Assembly: GCF_030169785.1 (NCBI RefSeq) | Contig: NZ_CP125854.1 | Location: forward strand, 372,001-436,000 | Length of the DNA: 64,000 nucleotides | Origin: Bdellovibrio sp. 22V | GTDB lineage: Bacteria; Bdellovibrionota; Bdellovibrionia; Bdellovibrionales; Bdellovibrionaceae | Direction of reading: 5' to 3' | Shown: positions 1-9,926 of the stretch, piece after piece | Layout: each line of letters begins with the position of its first letter | Numbering within the stretch: the first letter of the stretch is position 1 | The notes under the pieces: model-generated | The model's database searches: none | Told to the model about the DNA's origin: nothing | The model's input: the letters and a program-made list of their open reading frames with translations, nothing else | Position numbers and translations under genes: made by a program

Positions 1-7
1 AGGCACC

Positions 8-865
8 TTATGTCGTCGCTACCAAAAATTCCTCTCCCGTTGATGGTCTCAGGCCATCAGCTCTTCCGGCAAAGTATTTGGGAACCAAGTCCGTCGTTGA
101 GAAATGCTCAACCTTTTTGAAGCCCGCTTCCTTTGCAAGAAACAACATTTCTTGAGGAGAGAAAAAACTAATGAATGGCGTTCCTGAGCGTTGCGCCCCT
201 TTTAAAGACATTTCATAACCGGGTTTCTCTTGAGCGTCGACCAGATCCAGCGGCAGCATAAATGTCATAATAAATTTCGATCCAGGAGCCAGACTCATCA
301 TTTGTTTCAAAGTTTCTTTAATCGCATCCAAGGTGAGATACATACTTACGCCCATCGAAGTTACAATCGCTGGTTTCTTGGGATCAAATCCGGAAGCGGC
401 AAGTTTTGTCCACCATGACTCTCCCGATTCAAAATCGACAGGAACAAAGTGCAGCCATGACGGAGTTGAAAATCCGATCTCTTGCAGACGCTGCTGTTTC
501 CACGCTTGGGTGCTTGGTTTTTCCACTTCAAAAACTTGCAACTTCGATGCTATGTCAGGACGTCGTTGGGCAAAGGTGTCTAAGCCAGCACCCAACATCA
601 CGTACTGACTGATTCCTTGGTGAGCTTGCTCTGTCACAAAATCTTCGACGAATCTGGCGCGACCTACAATGGACGCGCGAAAAGGTGCTGTGCCTTGCGG
701 GTGCATATCACCTCGCTGACGCCAACCCTCTTCAGGCGCTACAAGCTTTACACCGATATCATCTTCTAAAATATGCGGAGGAGCATCCACTTCCACGTGC
801 AATGCTCTCCATAGGGCTACGCGTACGGCCGTGCTATCAGGAACGTTGTTGTGCTTATCTTGCAT
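8..865 (-). CDS. Class I SAM-dependent methyltransferase, LCM/PPM family
   Basis: The protein resembles the leucine carboxyl methyltransferase (PPM1/TIGR00027) family, which uses S-adenosylmethionine to methylate carboxyl groups of small molecules or proteins; the substrate cannot be told from sequence. Seen: the SAM-binding glycine motif YVMLGAGLDTFAQR in the first half, the conserved acidic segment FEVEKPSTQAWK after it, and about 285 residues, normal for the family. I chose the ATG at 865 (MQDKHNN) because GAGGTGG lies six bases upstream; an in-frame ATG at 898 has no such site. It is the last gene of a minus-strand run that starts with katG. Confidence 0.8.
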   Translation of the reverse strand: MQDKHNNVPDSTAVRVALWRALHVEVDAPPHILEDDIGVKLVAPEEGWRQRGDMHPQGTAPFRASIVGRARFVEDFVTEQAHQGISQYVMLGAGLDTFAQRRPDIASKLQVFEVEKPSTQAWKQQRLQEIGFSTPSWLHFVPVDFESGESWWTKLAASGFDPKKPAIVTSMGVSMYLTLDAIKETLKQMMSLAPGSKFIMTFMLPLDLVDAQEKPGYEMSLKGAQRSGTPFISFFSPQEMLFLAKEAGFKKVEHFSTTDLVPKYFAGRADGLRPSTGEEFLVATT

Positions 866-925
866 AAACCACCTCACATGGTGAAATGACCAATGCAAAG
901 ATTCTAAGAAATCGAGCGCGTTGGT

Positions 926-3157
<2,232 letters not shown>

Positions 3158-3207
3158 TCAGTCTGAACTCACAAACTTTCCAATTACGATTTTAGAAACA
3201 TGTCAGA

Positions 3208-3654
3208 TCACATTTCATTGATCTCGGGTTCTACAAGCTGAGTAAGCAATTGAAGAGACTGCTGCCAGCCGAGATAACACATCTCTACCGGAATCGCGTC
3301 AGGAATACCGTCTTGAGTAATTTTTAGTTCGGTGCCGCCCATGACTTTGCGAAGAGAAACCACCACGTGCATTTCGCCAGGCAGATTCGGATCATCAAAC
3401 TTATCTGTATACTTGAGCAGCTCATTCGGTTTGATCTCCGTGTACTTGCCACCGAAGGACTGACTTTGATTCGTCGTCAGATTCGTGAAAGACATTCTAT
3501 AGCCACCACCAACGCGAAAGTCGATCTCATGCATTTTTGCGATAAAACCATGAGGAGGAAGCCACTTCACCATCGCATCGGGATTCGTCAAAGCTCTAAA
3601 AACTCTTTCCGGCGGAGCCGCCAAAACTCTGTGTAATTGAACTGTGCCTGCCAT
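3208..3654 (-). CDS. AHSA1/SRPBCC-family protein
   Basis: A 148-residue START-like (SRPBCC) protein of the Aha1/AHSA1 type. The hallmark opening of these small hydrophobic-pocket proteins is visible: a beta strand, then APPERVFRALTNPDAMVKWLPP, followed by FRVGGGYRMSF. Members bind lipids or other hydrophobic ligands or act in stress responses, and the ligand here is unknown. AGGAGG lies just upstream of the ATG. It follows a basic protein gene and precedes katG on the same strand, so a loose stress-related transcription unit is possible. A second paralogue lies at 7934-8419. Confidence 0.85.
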   Translation of the reverse strand: MAGTVQLHRVLAAPPERVFRALTNPDAMVKWLPPHGFIAKMHEIDFRVGGGYRMSFTNLTTNQSQSFGGKYTEIKPNELLKYTDKFDDPNLPGEMHVVVSLRKVMGGTELKITQDGIPDAIPVEMCYLGWQQSLQLLTQLVEPEINEM

Positions 3655-3707
3655 TACGTCCTCCTATGTTTTTAATGTCCCATCTTTCCACATGTGAATG
3701 AGGACGT

Positions 3708-4187
3708 CTAGTGTGCGTGAGAATGTCTTGTGTGTGCGGCCTTTTGCGCAGCTCGTTTCAGTCCCGCAGCTCCCTTTGTTCGCACCGCTTTCGCTGCGGC
3801 CGCCTGACGTGCAGCCGGTCCCCGTTTTTTCGCCGTTTGCTTCGCGAACTTGGAAACTTCTTTTGGTGACACTGTGGAAGTCGGTTCTTTTTTCAGAGCC
3901 TTTAAAGTCGCTCGGCTTCTTTTCGCCGAAGTTTCCGAAGAGGGTTTGCGAGAAGCTTTCTTACGAGTTGTCTTAGGTTTCACATTAGGATTCTCTGGAA
4001 TATCAACGCCGGCTTTTCGCGCTTCCGACAAACCTATGGCCACGGCTTGTTTCATAGAACGAACTCCATGCTCGCCTCGACGAACTTTATCAATCTCTTC
4101 TTTCACAAACTCCCCGGCTTGTGTTGACGGAGCTTGTCCTTTTCTTGCTTTTTTCTTCGCTCTCTCGATGGTTGCTTTTTCAGGCAT
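3708..4187 (-). CDS. DUF6496-like protein with lysine/alanine-rich histone-like tail
   Basis: A 159-residue very basic protein. Residues 1-70 form a compact conserved module (RGEHGVRSMKQAVAIGLSEAR) that I recognise from the DUF6496 family of small proteins. Residues 70-159 are low-complexity, rich in Lys, Ala and Arg with runs such as KKASRKPSSETSAKRSR and a short His-containing end (TRHSHAH). The tail resembles histone H1-like DNA-binding tails, so a nucleoid-binding role is an inference. The start has AAGGAG seven bases upstream. It sits between the RibD-like reductase and the AHSA1 gene. Confidence 0.7.
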   Translation of the reverse strand: MPEKATIERAKKKARKGQAPSTQAGEFVKEEIDKVRRGEHGVRSMKQAVAIGLSEARKAGVDIPENPNVKPKTTRKKASRKPSSETSAKRSRATLKALKKEPTSTVSPKEVSKFAKQTAKKRGPAARQAAAAKAVRTKGAAGLKRAAQKAAHTRHSHAH

Positions 4188-4209
4188 ACGTCACTCCTTG
4201 ATTCGTATT

Positions 4210-4896
4210 CTATTTGAGATTCCTTCGTCGCTCTAATTCAGCCGCACTCGGTTCTTCCGTTGCGAAAGATCCCGTCTTGACTTCGCCTGCGCGGCGGTAA
4301 TTTGCAATCAACACTCCCGTAGGGGAAACAGAGGAGTTTGTAAGCTCGAACTCCCCTGGCTGAGTCCCGTCAGCGAAAAGGCGCTTCCCTTTGCCGAGCG
4401 TGATCGGAAAAATATAAAGGCGAATTTGGTCAACAAGATCGTTTCGAAGCAATGTTTGAATAAAGTCGCCGGACCCTTGAGTGAGCAGTATCGGGCCGTT
4501 TCCCTTCTTGAGTTCTTGCAAGGTTGCAACTGTATCTTTCCCGAGCCAATGGCTGTTTTGCCACGTCAAAGACTCAGGTCGATGTGTCGCCACAAATTTA
4601 TTGCACGCATTGAAACGCTTGGCGATTTCCGAATTCATGTCTTCGACCTTGCTTTCGCTGGGGCTTTTTCCAATATAAGGCCAGTAAGCCGCAAAGATGT
4701 CGTAGGTTTTGCGCCCAAGTAGAAGATCGAAAGGTGAAGAGAAGATTTCGTCCAGAGAAGCGCCGAGCGTATCATCCCAATGAGGCGCCACCCATCCACC
4801 GAACTTGAAACCACCTGATGGGTCTTCATCGGGACCGCCGGGCGCTTGAATAACACCGTCAATACTCATGAATGCCGAAGTTACGATTTCTCTCAC
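4210..4896 (-). CDS. Dihydrofolate reductase-family protein (RibD C-terminal domain)
   Basis: A 228-residue stand-alone RibD-C/DHFR-fold protein, predicted NADPH-dependent reductase of unknown substrate. Seen: the N-terminal strand VTSAFMSIDGVIQ with the acidic residue typical of these proteins, the FDLLLGRKTYDIF motif, and the C-terminal GKGKRLF segment. I place the start at the GTG at 4896 because GGGAG lies about seven bases upstream and the family homology begins there; the open frame extends to 5016 but the extra 40 residues look non-conserved. Related stand-alone enzymes often travel with GNAT and AHSA1 genes, as here. Confidence 0.8.
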   Translation of the reverse strand: MREIVTSAFMSIDGVIQAPGGPDEDPSGGFKFGGWVAPHWDDTLGASLDEIFSSPFDLLLGRKTYDIFAAYWPYIGKSPSESKVEDMNSEIAKRFNACNKFVATHRPESLTWQNSHWLGKDTVATLQELKKGNGPILLTQGSGDFIQTLLRNDLVDQIRLYIFPITLGKGKRLFADGTQPGEFELTNSSVSPTGVLIANYRRAGEVKTGSFATEEPSAAELERRRNLK

Positions 4897-5065
4897 CGTA
4901 CGCTCCCATTTTTTGGAATGATTTTGCGGATGAGAAAAATTGTAAGCGCCGTTTTTCGCCGGGGTCACTGAGATCTTTATTACAATGATGTTGGCTTGCT
5001 GCCATCTCGGAAACAAAGGCAGCGGATTTGTTTTTACACAAACTTTTTACCGCAAGAAAGTACAA

Positions 5066-5620
5066 CTACTTACTTTGTCGAGCCAGCCATTCTGATTTCG
5101 TTAATTCCCATACTTCGCTCTCGGTGTATTCAGGACTTACAAACTTCGTGGGTTTAACGCCGATAAGTCGTGCGCCGGTTTTTTCTTTCACTCGACGCGA
5201 CTTCTGATTGCCGCGTGCATTTGCGAAGACAAGCTTTTCGAAACCCAATTCATTAAAAGCATAGTCCATCACAGGCCCAACCGCTTCTGTCATGTAGCCT
5301 TTTCCCCAAAACGGTTTTCCCAGCCAGAAGCCGCGATGTTCAGGTCGACCTTGACGCCAAAGATGAACGGTCCCGATAAGCTCCTGGGGGTTCTTCTTTT
5401 CGAAAATCCCCCAGAGCCATTGATCTATACCTAGATGCGGAAAAATCATTTCTTCTAAAAACTGGCGCACGCCATTCTGTGGATAAGGCCACGGCACCGC
5501 CGCAGAAAGATGACTGATGACTTCGTAGTCTATGAAATACTTTTCGTAGGAAGGAATGTCTTCATATCGAACTTCACGAAGGATCAGTCTTTCTGTTTCG
5601 AAGGTGGGGATTTTTTCCAT
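5066..5620 (-). CDS. GNAT N-acetyltransferase, RimJ/RimL type
   Basis: A 184-residue acetyl-CoA-dependent N-acetyltransferase. The family pattern is clear: TFETERLILREVRYED near the start, the long mid segment with FWLGKPFWGKGYMTEAV (acetyl-CoA pyrophosphate-binding loop), then FANARGNQKSRRVKEKTGARLIG, the usual end of the Acetyltransf_3 domain. The substrate may be a protein N-terminus or a small amine; it cannot be decided here. It lies 26 bases downstream of the MerR-type regulator gene on the same strand and may be co-transcribed with it. Confidence 0.88.
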   Translation of the reverse strand: MEKIPTFETERLILREVRYEDIPSYEKYFIDYEVISHLSAAVPWPYPQNGVRQFLEEMIFPHLGIDQWLWGIFEKKNPQELIGTVHLWRQGRPEHRGFWLGKPFWGKGYMTEAVGPVMDYAFNELGFEKLVFANARGNQKSRRVKEKTGARLIGVKPTKFVSPEYTESEVWELTKSEWLARQSK

Positions 5621-5646
5621 ATCAAACCTAACTGTATTTTAATTTC

Positions 5647-6081
5647 TTAGACTTTCTTGCCAGTAGGAACTTTTCTTTTCCCGGCAACTCGGAGTAAGCG
5701 CTGAAACTGAGGACACTCCATATGATTCTGTGCCGAGCACTTTGCCACATGGAGTAGAGTATTACGAACTGCCGTGAGTTTGCGAATGCTTTTTTCCATC
5801 TCATCGGCTTTCTCAAATAAAAACCCTCTATTCACTTGAAGTTTGCCTTCGGGAGTAAACATCGAGGCAATATCTTCTAGACTCAGTCCCGCATGTCTTC
5901 CCAATGCGATGAACTCCAGTTGTTGTAAGACATGAGAGTTGAATAACCTTCTAAGACCATGACGCCCTGTTGATCGGATCAAACCCTTCTCTTCATAATA
6001 GCGAAGCGTCGATGGAGGCACACCTGTCAGGCGAACAACCTCTCCGATGTCGAGCGTTTTATTTATAGAATTCGCTTTCAT
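5647..6081 (-). CDS. MerR-family transcriptional regulator
   Basis: A MerR regulator of about 144 residues. The N-terminal winged helix-turn-helix is plain: LDIGEVVRLTGVPPSTLRYYEEKGLI followed by the second wing (RRLFNSHVLQQLEFIALGR) and a dimerisation helix. The C-terminal tail has only two cysteines (KCSAQNHMEC), so it lacks the four-Cys iron-sulfur cluster of SoxR although its presumed operator resembles a SoxR box. I use the ATG at 6081 because GAGGT precedes it; an ATG 12 bases upstream falls inside the operator. It is divergent from an MFS exporter, its likely target. Confidence 0.9.
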   Translation of the reverse strand: MKANSINKTLDIGEVVRLTGVPPSTLRYYEEKGLIRSTGRHGLRRLFNSHVLQQLEFIALGRHAGLSLEDIASMFTPEGKLQVNRGFLFEKADEMEKSIRKLTAVRNTLLHVAKCSAQNHMECPQFQRLLRVAGKRKVPTGKKV

Positions 6082-6091
6082 ATTTAACCTC

Positions 6092-6111
6092 ACCTCAACC
6101 TAGCTTGAGGT
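6092..6111. promoter_or_regulatory. MerR-type operator dyad
   Basis: A 20-bp dyad with perfect 7-bp arms, ACCTCAA and TTGAGGT, around CCTAGC; 18 of 20 positions are symmetric. It lies 10 bp upstream of the MerR start and about 100 bp upstream of the MFS start. MerR proteins bind such dyads between the -35 and -10 elements. The core resembles the SoxR-box consensus CCTCAAGTTAACTTGAGG. Confidence 0.75.
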
Positions 6112-6209
6112 CTCAGGCTAAGCCAAACATCCTTAAAAACCAATAAATAATTCATTCTTTGGCAAACTCCCCTTGAATTAAAGTCGACTTGAAGTTGCAC
6201 ACTGATTTC

Positions 6210-7433
6210 ATGGAATCACGTTTCAAACTCAACATGTTAATAGGAACTCTGGCATTATCAGCTCTTCTGGTCTCGTCCGGTACGAGCATGGCCAATCTTG
6301 CTTTGCCAGCTATCTCTGCTGAATTCTCGCTTTCGTTTTCGGCAGCACGATGGATTGTTCTTTCTTACTTGCTAGCCATCACATTATTGAGTCTTGTTGT
6401 CGGCAGAGTCGGAGACATCAATGGACGACGAAACATTCTTCTTTGGGGTCTCGCCCTGTTTAACTTGGGAACGATTGCTTCTTCTTTTTCGTTTTCGCTC
6501 CCTGTTTTGCTTATCAGTCGAGTTCTACAAGGAGTTGGCGCCGCCGCTCTTGCAGTCCTTCCGATCGCTATCGTGACAGATGTCTTATCCAAGCAGAAAA
6601 TGGGTCGAGCTCTGGGGTTTCTTGCCACCATGTCAGCCATAGGAACCGCAACAGGCCCGTCGATCGGAGGCATTTTAATAGCGGAGTTTGGTTGGCGTTC
6701 CGTTTTCTCTGCACTGACTGCACTTGGAGTCTTCACTCTTTTATTGGCTCTCAAATTCGTTCGGTTGAATGAACACTCAAGTCATCTCGATCAGCACGGT
6801 CATTTTATCGACTCGATTAGGGCGTTCTACTCGGACTCTTCTGTAAGAGTGCATCTTTTTTCAAACCTCGCCATTTCCGCCGTCATGGTTTCAACTTTGA
6901 TCGTCGGGCCCTTTTATTTAACCCATGTTCTTCATCTTGATCCCCGCCATATGGGACTTGTGATGTCGGCAGGTCCCATAACTTCGATTCTTTCTGGAAC
7001 CGTTGCTGGTTATGCAGTGGATCGCTTTGGCTGTCGCCTCGTTATTAAAATCGGATTTGTGCAGGCGTTAGTTGGAACTATCTCATTTATATTCTTGCCC
7101 AAATATTTTGGCTCTTTGGGGTTTGTGCTTTCGGCAATTCTGCTAAGTTCTGGCTATCAGCTTTTTCTATCCGCGAATTCAAACAGCTTCATGAAAAACT
7201 CTCGCGCTGAACATCGCGGAGTCGCAGCCGGAGCTTTAAATCTCTCACGCAACCTGGGACTTATCAGCGGAACCTATTTGATAGGTGGCATTTTTTCGCA
7301 CCCGACTGAAAAAACTATTTCAGACGGGTTCCAAGTAACGTTTTCAGTCGCGGCATTCTTGATCGCATTTATGTTAATCAGCCAACTCAAACATCAAAAA
7401 AGGAGAACTTATGGAAAAAGATTCGTTAACTAA
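6210..7433 (+). CDS. MFS transporter, drug/H+ antiporter type
   Basis: An inner-membrane major facilitator of about 407 residues with roughly 12 hydrophobic helices, probably a proton-driven exporter. Seen: the loop 2-3 motif GRVGDINGRRNILLWG (motif A), the helix 4 motif RVLQGVGAAALAVLPIAIV and the antiporter motif C-like GTATGPSIGGILIAEFGWR in helix 5, the last being characteristic of drug/H+ antiporters. I use the ATG at 6210; a TTG at 6189 is possible and neither has a strong ribosome site. It is divergent from MerR and overlaps the cupin gene by 23 bases, so the pair is probably one operon. Confidence 0.88.
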   Translation: MESRFKLNMLIGTLALSALLVSSGTSMANLALPAISAEFSLSFSAARWIVLSYLLAITLLSLVVGRVGDINGRRNILLWGLALFNLGTIASSFSFSLPVLLISRVLQGVGAAALAVLPIAIVTDVLSKQKMGRALGFLATMSAIGTATGPSIGGILIAEFGWRSVFSALTALGVFTLLLALKFVRLNEHSSHLDQHGHFIDSIRAFYSDSSVRVHLFSNLAISAVMVSTLIVGPFYLTHVLHLDPRHMGLVMSAGPITSILSGTVAGYAVDRFGCRLVIKIGFVQALVGTISFIFLPKYFGSLGFVLSAILLSSGYQLFLSANSNSFMKNSRAEHRGVAAGALNLSRNLGLISGTYLIGGIFSHPTEKTISDGFQVTFSVAAFLIAFMLISQLKHQKRRTYGKRFVN

Positions 7434-7926
7434 ATTTATCGAAGAACTTCGTCAGGTCTGGGGGCCATTGGATTCGAAACTTGCAGCGAAAGCACAAGCT
7501 CTGATGAATGAGCTTGTACGAGCACCAGTCACTGAACCCTGGCTTGCCGATCTTCAGGAAGACTTTGCTGAAAGTCGCGAGCTGTATCATGACCCCGAGC
7601 ATGGATTCATTCTCATAGCGCACACAGAACATGAAGGGTTGTATAGACATCCGCACAATCATGGAGACGGATGGGTTATCTATGCCGTCCAACGAGGCGA
7701 AATGGAGATGGGAACTTACGCACACATCAAGCGACAAGACGGCGCCGCTGTAGTTCAACGCGAGAAGTACCGCATGAAAGCTGGCGAGAGTCGAGTTTAC
7801 TTACCCGGCGACATCCACGACACAAAGTGCATTTCGGATTCGGTCTTAATGTTTCGTCTGACAAGCTGTGATCTTAAGACGGAACTGCAAGCGAAGAGGA
7901 TGCGCCGGTATACTGAAGGTTCATGA
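7411..7926 (+). CDS. Cupin-fold protein, possible thiol dioxygenase-like
   Basis: A 171-residue cupin. The metal site is visible as H80, H82 and H84 (RHPHNHGDGW) with E97 (RGEMEMGTY) in motif 1, and H136 (YLPGDIHDT) in motif 2. The layout, with an N-terminal helical part and these histidines, recalls cysteine-dioxygenase-like and related cupins, but I cannot assign a substrate. The start has AAGGAG six bases upstream and lies within the end of the MFS gene, which implies translational coupling. It may modify or detoxify the compound exported by the transporter (inference). Confidence 0.75.
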   Translation: MEKDSLTKFIEELRQVWGPLDSKLAAKAQALMNELVRAPVTEPWLADLQEDFAESRELYHDPEHGFILIAHTEHEGLYRHPHNHGDGWVIYAVQRGEMEMGTYAHIKRQDGAAVVQREKYRMKAGESRVYLPGDIHDTKCISDSVLMFRLTSCDLKTELQAKRMRRYTEGS

Positions 7927-7933
7927 AGAGATT

Positions 7934-8419
7934 TTATTTCTTCAAATACTCCGTCAACTGCTGAACCACGATGCCCCAGCCTTCATGAAAGCCCATTTGC
8001 TCATGGACCTTACGGCCTTCTTCGTCTTGGTGTATCGCGATGGCAGTGTACTTGGTACCTTCTGGATGCTTTTCCAGAAGCAGAACGGCTGTGAACATTA
8101 AATCGTGCGGACTCTGCGGCTTTGGTGAAGGTCTAAAGCCTGGCTGCAGAGCCGTCGTCCAAACAAGTTTTTCATAAGGGACGAGTTCTAAAAAACATCC
8201 TGTACTTGGGAACTTTTGTCCTTCAGGGCTTTGCATGACGGAAAAGAATTTTCCACCAGGGCGCAAATCCATTTCGCACTCAACAGTTTGCCAAGGCTTC
8301 GGACAAAACCATTCTTTAATTCCAACTGGGTCCGTCCACGCTTTGTAGATTTGCTCGGGAGTTGCGGGAACGATTTTTTCTAGCACAAGATCAAGTTTTG
8401 GATCGACTTTGATATTCAT
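7934..8419 (-). CDS. AHSA1/SRPBCC-family protein
   Basis: A 161-residue START-like protein of the AHSA1 type: [27 protein letters not shown], then [12 protein letters not shown], and a C-terminal amphipathic helix ([17 protein letters not shown]). The fold holds a hydrophobic ligand cavity; ligand unknown. It has a good AAGGAG site, lies 16 bases after the doxX-like gene on the same strand and so is probably its operon partner, under control of the divergent TetR gene at 8955. It ends head to head with the cupin gene, with only 7 bases between stop codons. Confidence 0.87.
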   Translation of the reverse strand: MNIKVDPKLDLVLEKIVPATPEQIYKAWTDPVGIKEWFCPKPWQTVECEMDLRPGGKFFSVMQSPEGQKFPSTGCFLELVPYEKLVWTTALQPGFRPSPKPQSPHDLMFTAVLLLEKHPEGTKYTAIAIHQDEEGRKVHEQMGFHEGWGIVVQQLTEYLKK

Positions 8420-8435
8420 AGTTACTCCTTATTAG

Positions 8436-8816
8436 TTAGGGAAAGACTTGTCTAAGGCGGGAGTCACGCAAATAAAGACCCAGCCAGATAAAAGCAGCAA
8501 TATACAGAGGAAAAAGCGTGTGCGAGAAAAGTGGATTGCTGACACGCACGTGGCTTGCGATAGCTCCACCTAAATATCCTGTAAGAAGAACCGCACCAAG
8601 AAGCGACGTCTTTGGAATGGCGTAAAGAAGAGTGCAAATCAAAAGAATGGTTCCTACCGTCGGCATAAGCTCCATCGGCCACTGCAATGCAGCCCCGGCT
8701 TCTAGAGCTTCCGGTGGAAGCTTATCCATAAAAAATTTAATGGTGCCATCGAACAATAAAAAGGCGATCGCCAAACCGCTTAAGATTCTACCCATCCATA
8801 TTGCTTTTGAGGTCAT
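8436..8816 (-). CDS. DoxX-like membrane protein
   Basis: A 126-residue integral membrane protein with four hydrophobic segments and the DoxX/DoxD-like pattern (GRILSGLAIAFLLFDGTIKF ... AIPKTSLLGAVLLTGYLGGA). DoxX proteins are quinone-linked or thiol-linked membrane proteins of mostly unknown role. I use the ATG at 8816 because AAGGAG lies six bases upstream. Its promoter region carries an 18-bp dyad that matches one next to the divergent TetR gene, so regulation by that TetR protein is very likely. Confidence 0.85.
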   Translation of the reverse strand: MTSKAIWMGRILSGLAIAFLLFDGTIKFFMDKLPPEALEAGAALQWPMELMPTVGTILLICTLLYAIPKTSLLGAVLLTGYLGGAIASHVRVSNPLFSHTLFPLYIAAFIWLGLYLRDSRLRQVFP

Positions 8817-8852
8817 GTAAGCTCCTTTTTGTGTGTCTTTATCGGTATTATT

Positions 8853-8870
8853 ACATATCACTTGATATGT
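8853..8870. promoter_or_regulatory. TetR operator, copy 1
   Basis: A perfect inverted repeat, ACATATCA - CT - TGATATGT (8-bp arms, 2-bp spacer), in front of the doxX-like gene. The same motif recurs at 8929-8946 before the tetR gene, which supports a shared operator. Confidence 0.8.
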
Positions 8871-8928
8871 TTAGAAGTAAATTTTAAGTGTGTTTCAGCT
8901 TTAATAAAGTAATATCCATGGACAATTT

Positions 8929-8946
8929 ACATATCAGTTGATATAT
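8929..8946. promoter_or_regulatory. TetR operator, copy 2
   Basis: ACATATCA - GT - TGATATAT, one mismatch from perfect symmetry and nearly identical to 8853-8870. It ends 8 bases before the tetR start codon, which suggests autorepression at or just after transcription start. Confidence 0.78.
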
Positions 8947-8954
8947 TTGATTTG

Positions 8955-9563
8955 ATGGCTAAACGTATTGCAAGAGATCCAGAAAAAACACGTGCCCAGA
9001 TATTGAATGCCTCATTTATGGAAATCTATAGCCGGGGCTTTAATGGTGTTGGCGTGCGCGAACTGGCTGCCAAGGCCGATGTCACAATCGGGGCCTTCTT
9101 CCACTACTTCCCCACAAAAAACCACGTCGGCTATGCCATTGTCGATGAAATCATCCACACGGGAATTCTGGACCGTTGGATTAAGCCGCTGAACGCTTAC
9201 AAGAATCCGATTCAAGGCATCTTGAAATGTTTTAAGAACACTTTTGATAACTGGCCGGATGAATACGTAGCCCTTGGATGTCCGTTGAATAATCTCACTC
9301 AAGAAATGGCGGGCTCGGATGAACTCTTCAAACAAAAGACTCGCGCCGTTTTAGAAGATTGGATCGCCAAAACCCGCGAGCACCTGAAGCGCGCCCAGCA
9401 AACCGGCTACTTGCGTAAGAACGTGAACACCCAGGAACTCGCGGAATATATAGTGACGTTTCAAGAGGGCACGTTCGCGATGGGTAAGGCGTTGAACGAT
9501 CGTCGTATCTTTGATTCGATGTACAACTCGCTGAAGCAGCATCTTGAGGCCTTGATTTCTTGA
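8955..9563 (+). CDS. TetR/AcrR-family transcriptional regulator
   Basis: A 202-residue TetR-type repressor. The N-terminal helix-turn-helix is clear: DPEKTRAQILNASFMEIYSRGF, then VGVRELAAKADVTIGAFFHYFPTKNHVGYAIVDEII; residues 70-202 are the helical ligand-binding and dimer domain. I use the ATG at 8955; a TTG just before it is also in frame. No strong ribosome site is seen because the operator occupies that position. It is divergent from the doxX-AHSA1 pair and shares two operator copies with it, so it probably controls both directions. Confidence 0.92.
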   Translation: MAKRIARDPEKTRAQILNASFMEIYSRGFNGVGVRELAAKADVTIGAFFHYFPTKNHVGYAIVDEIIHTGILDRWIKPLNAYKNPIQGILKCFKNTFDNWPDEYVALGCPLNNLTQEMAGSDELFKQKTRAVLEDWIAKTREHLKRAQQTGYLRKNVNTQELAEYIVTFQEGTFAMGKALNDRRIFDSMYNSLKQHLEALIS

Positions 9564-9745
9564 GAAGTTCTTTAAAGTAATATTTTTTGGAGCCTCAGCT
9601 ACTATTACTTAAATAATCGGAAGGAATGGGGCTCGGGCCGTCCTGCCCCTCGGCGCTTCGCGCTGCCTTCGGCACCCCAAAAATGCCGTCATGGCATTTT
9701 TGTGAATCCCCTGAACACTTTGAGTTCAATCACTCCACATCGAGC

Positions 9746-9795
9746 AAATTAGAAAATAAAAAACCACCTTGCGGTGGTTCTTTATTTTCTAATTT
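9746..9795 (-). terminator. Strong rho-independent terminator, probably the original ssrA terminator
   Basis: Inverted repeat with 23-base arms (9746-9768 and 9773-9795, one mismatch) and a 4-base loop. Read on the minus strand it is ACCACC-GCAA-GGTGGT followed by TTTTTTATTTT. It begins exactly where a copy of the tmRNA 3' end (9794-9805) stops, as expected of an ssrA terminator separated from its gene by an insertion. Confidence 0.75.
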
Positions 9796-9805
9796 GGTGG
9801 AGGCG
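9794..9805. repeat. Direct repeat of the tmRNA 3' end (putative attachment-site copy)
   Basis: TTGGTGGAGGCG occurs here and at 14509-14520 in the same orientation. On the minus strand it is CGCCTCCACCAA, the 3' acceptor strand of tmRNA plus CCA. No tRNA can be folded here. I read it as the distal attachment-site copy of an ssrA-integrated island. Confidence 0.6.
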
Positions 9806-9926
9806 CCGGTGGCTCAGCTAACCCTAAATAAACACATCGGTTTTTTATCTTTGCCCAGAGAAGTGTCCAGAATTATGCACCCACTAGGGAGTAGGTTTGA
9901 TTAGGACGCGATAAATCAATGTTATA

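Noticed and set aside
9796-9870. A tRNA next to the GGTGGAGGCG sequence
   Set aside because: No T-loop sequence or anticodon arm can be folded; only the tmRNA-like end is present.
9626-9904. A plus-strand frame of 92 codons
   Set aside because: It runs through the long hairpin and the repeat and has no coding character.
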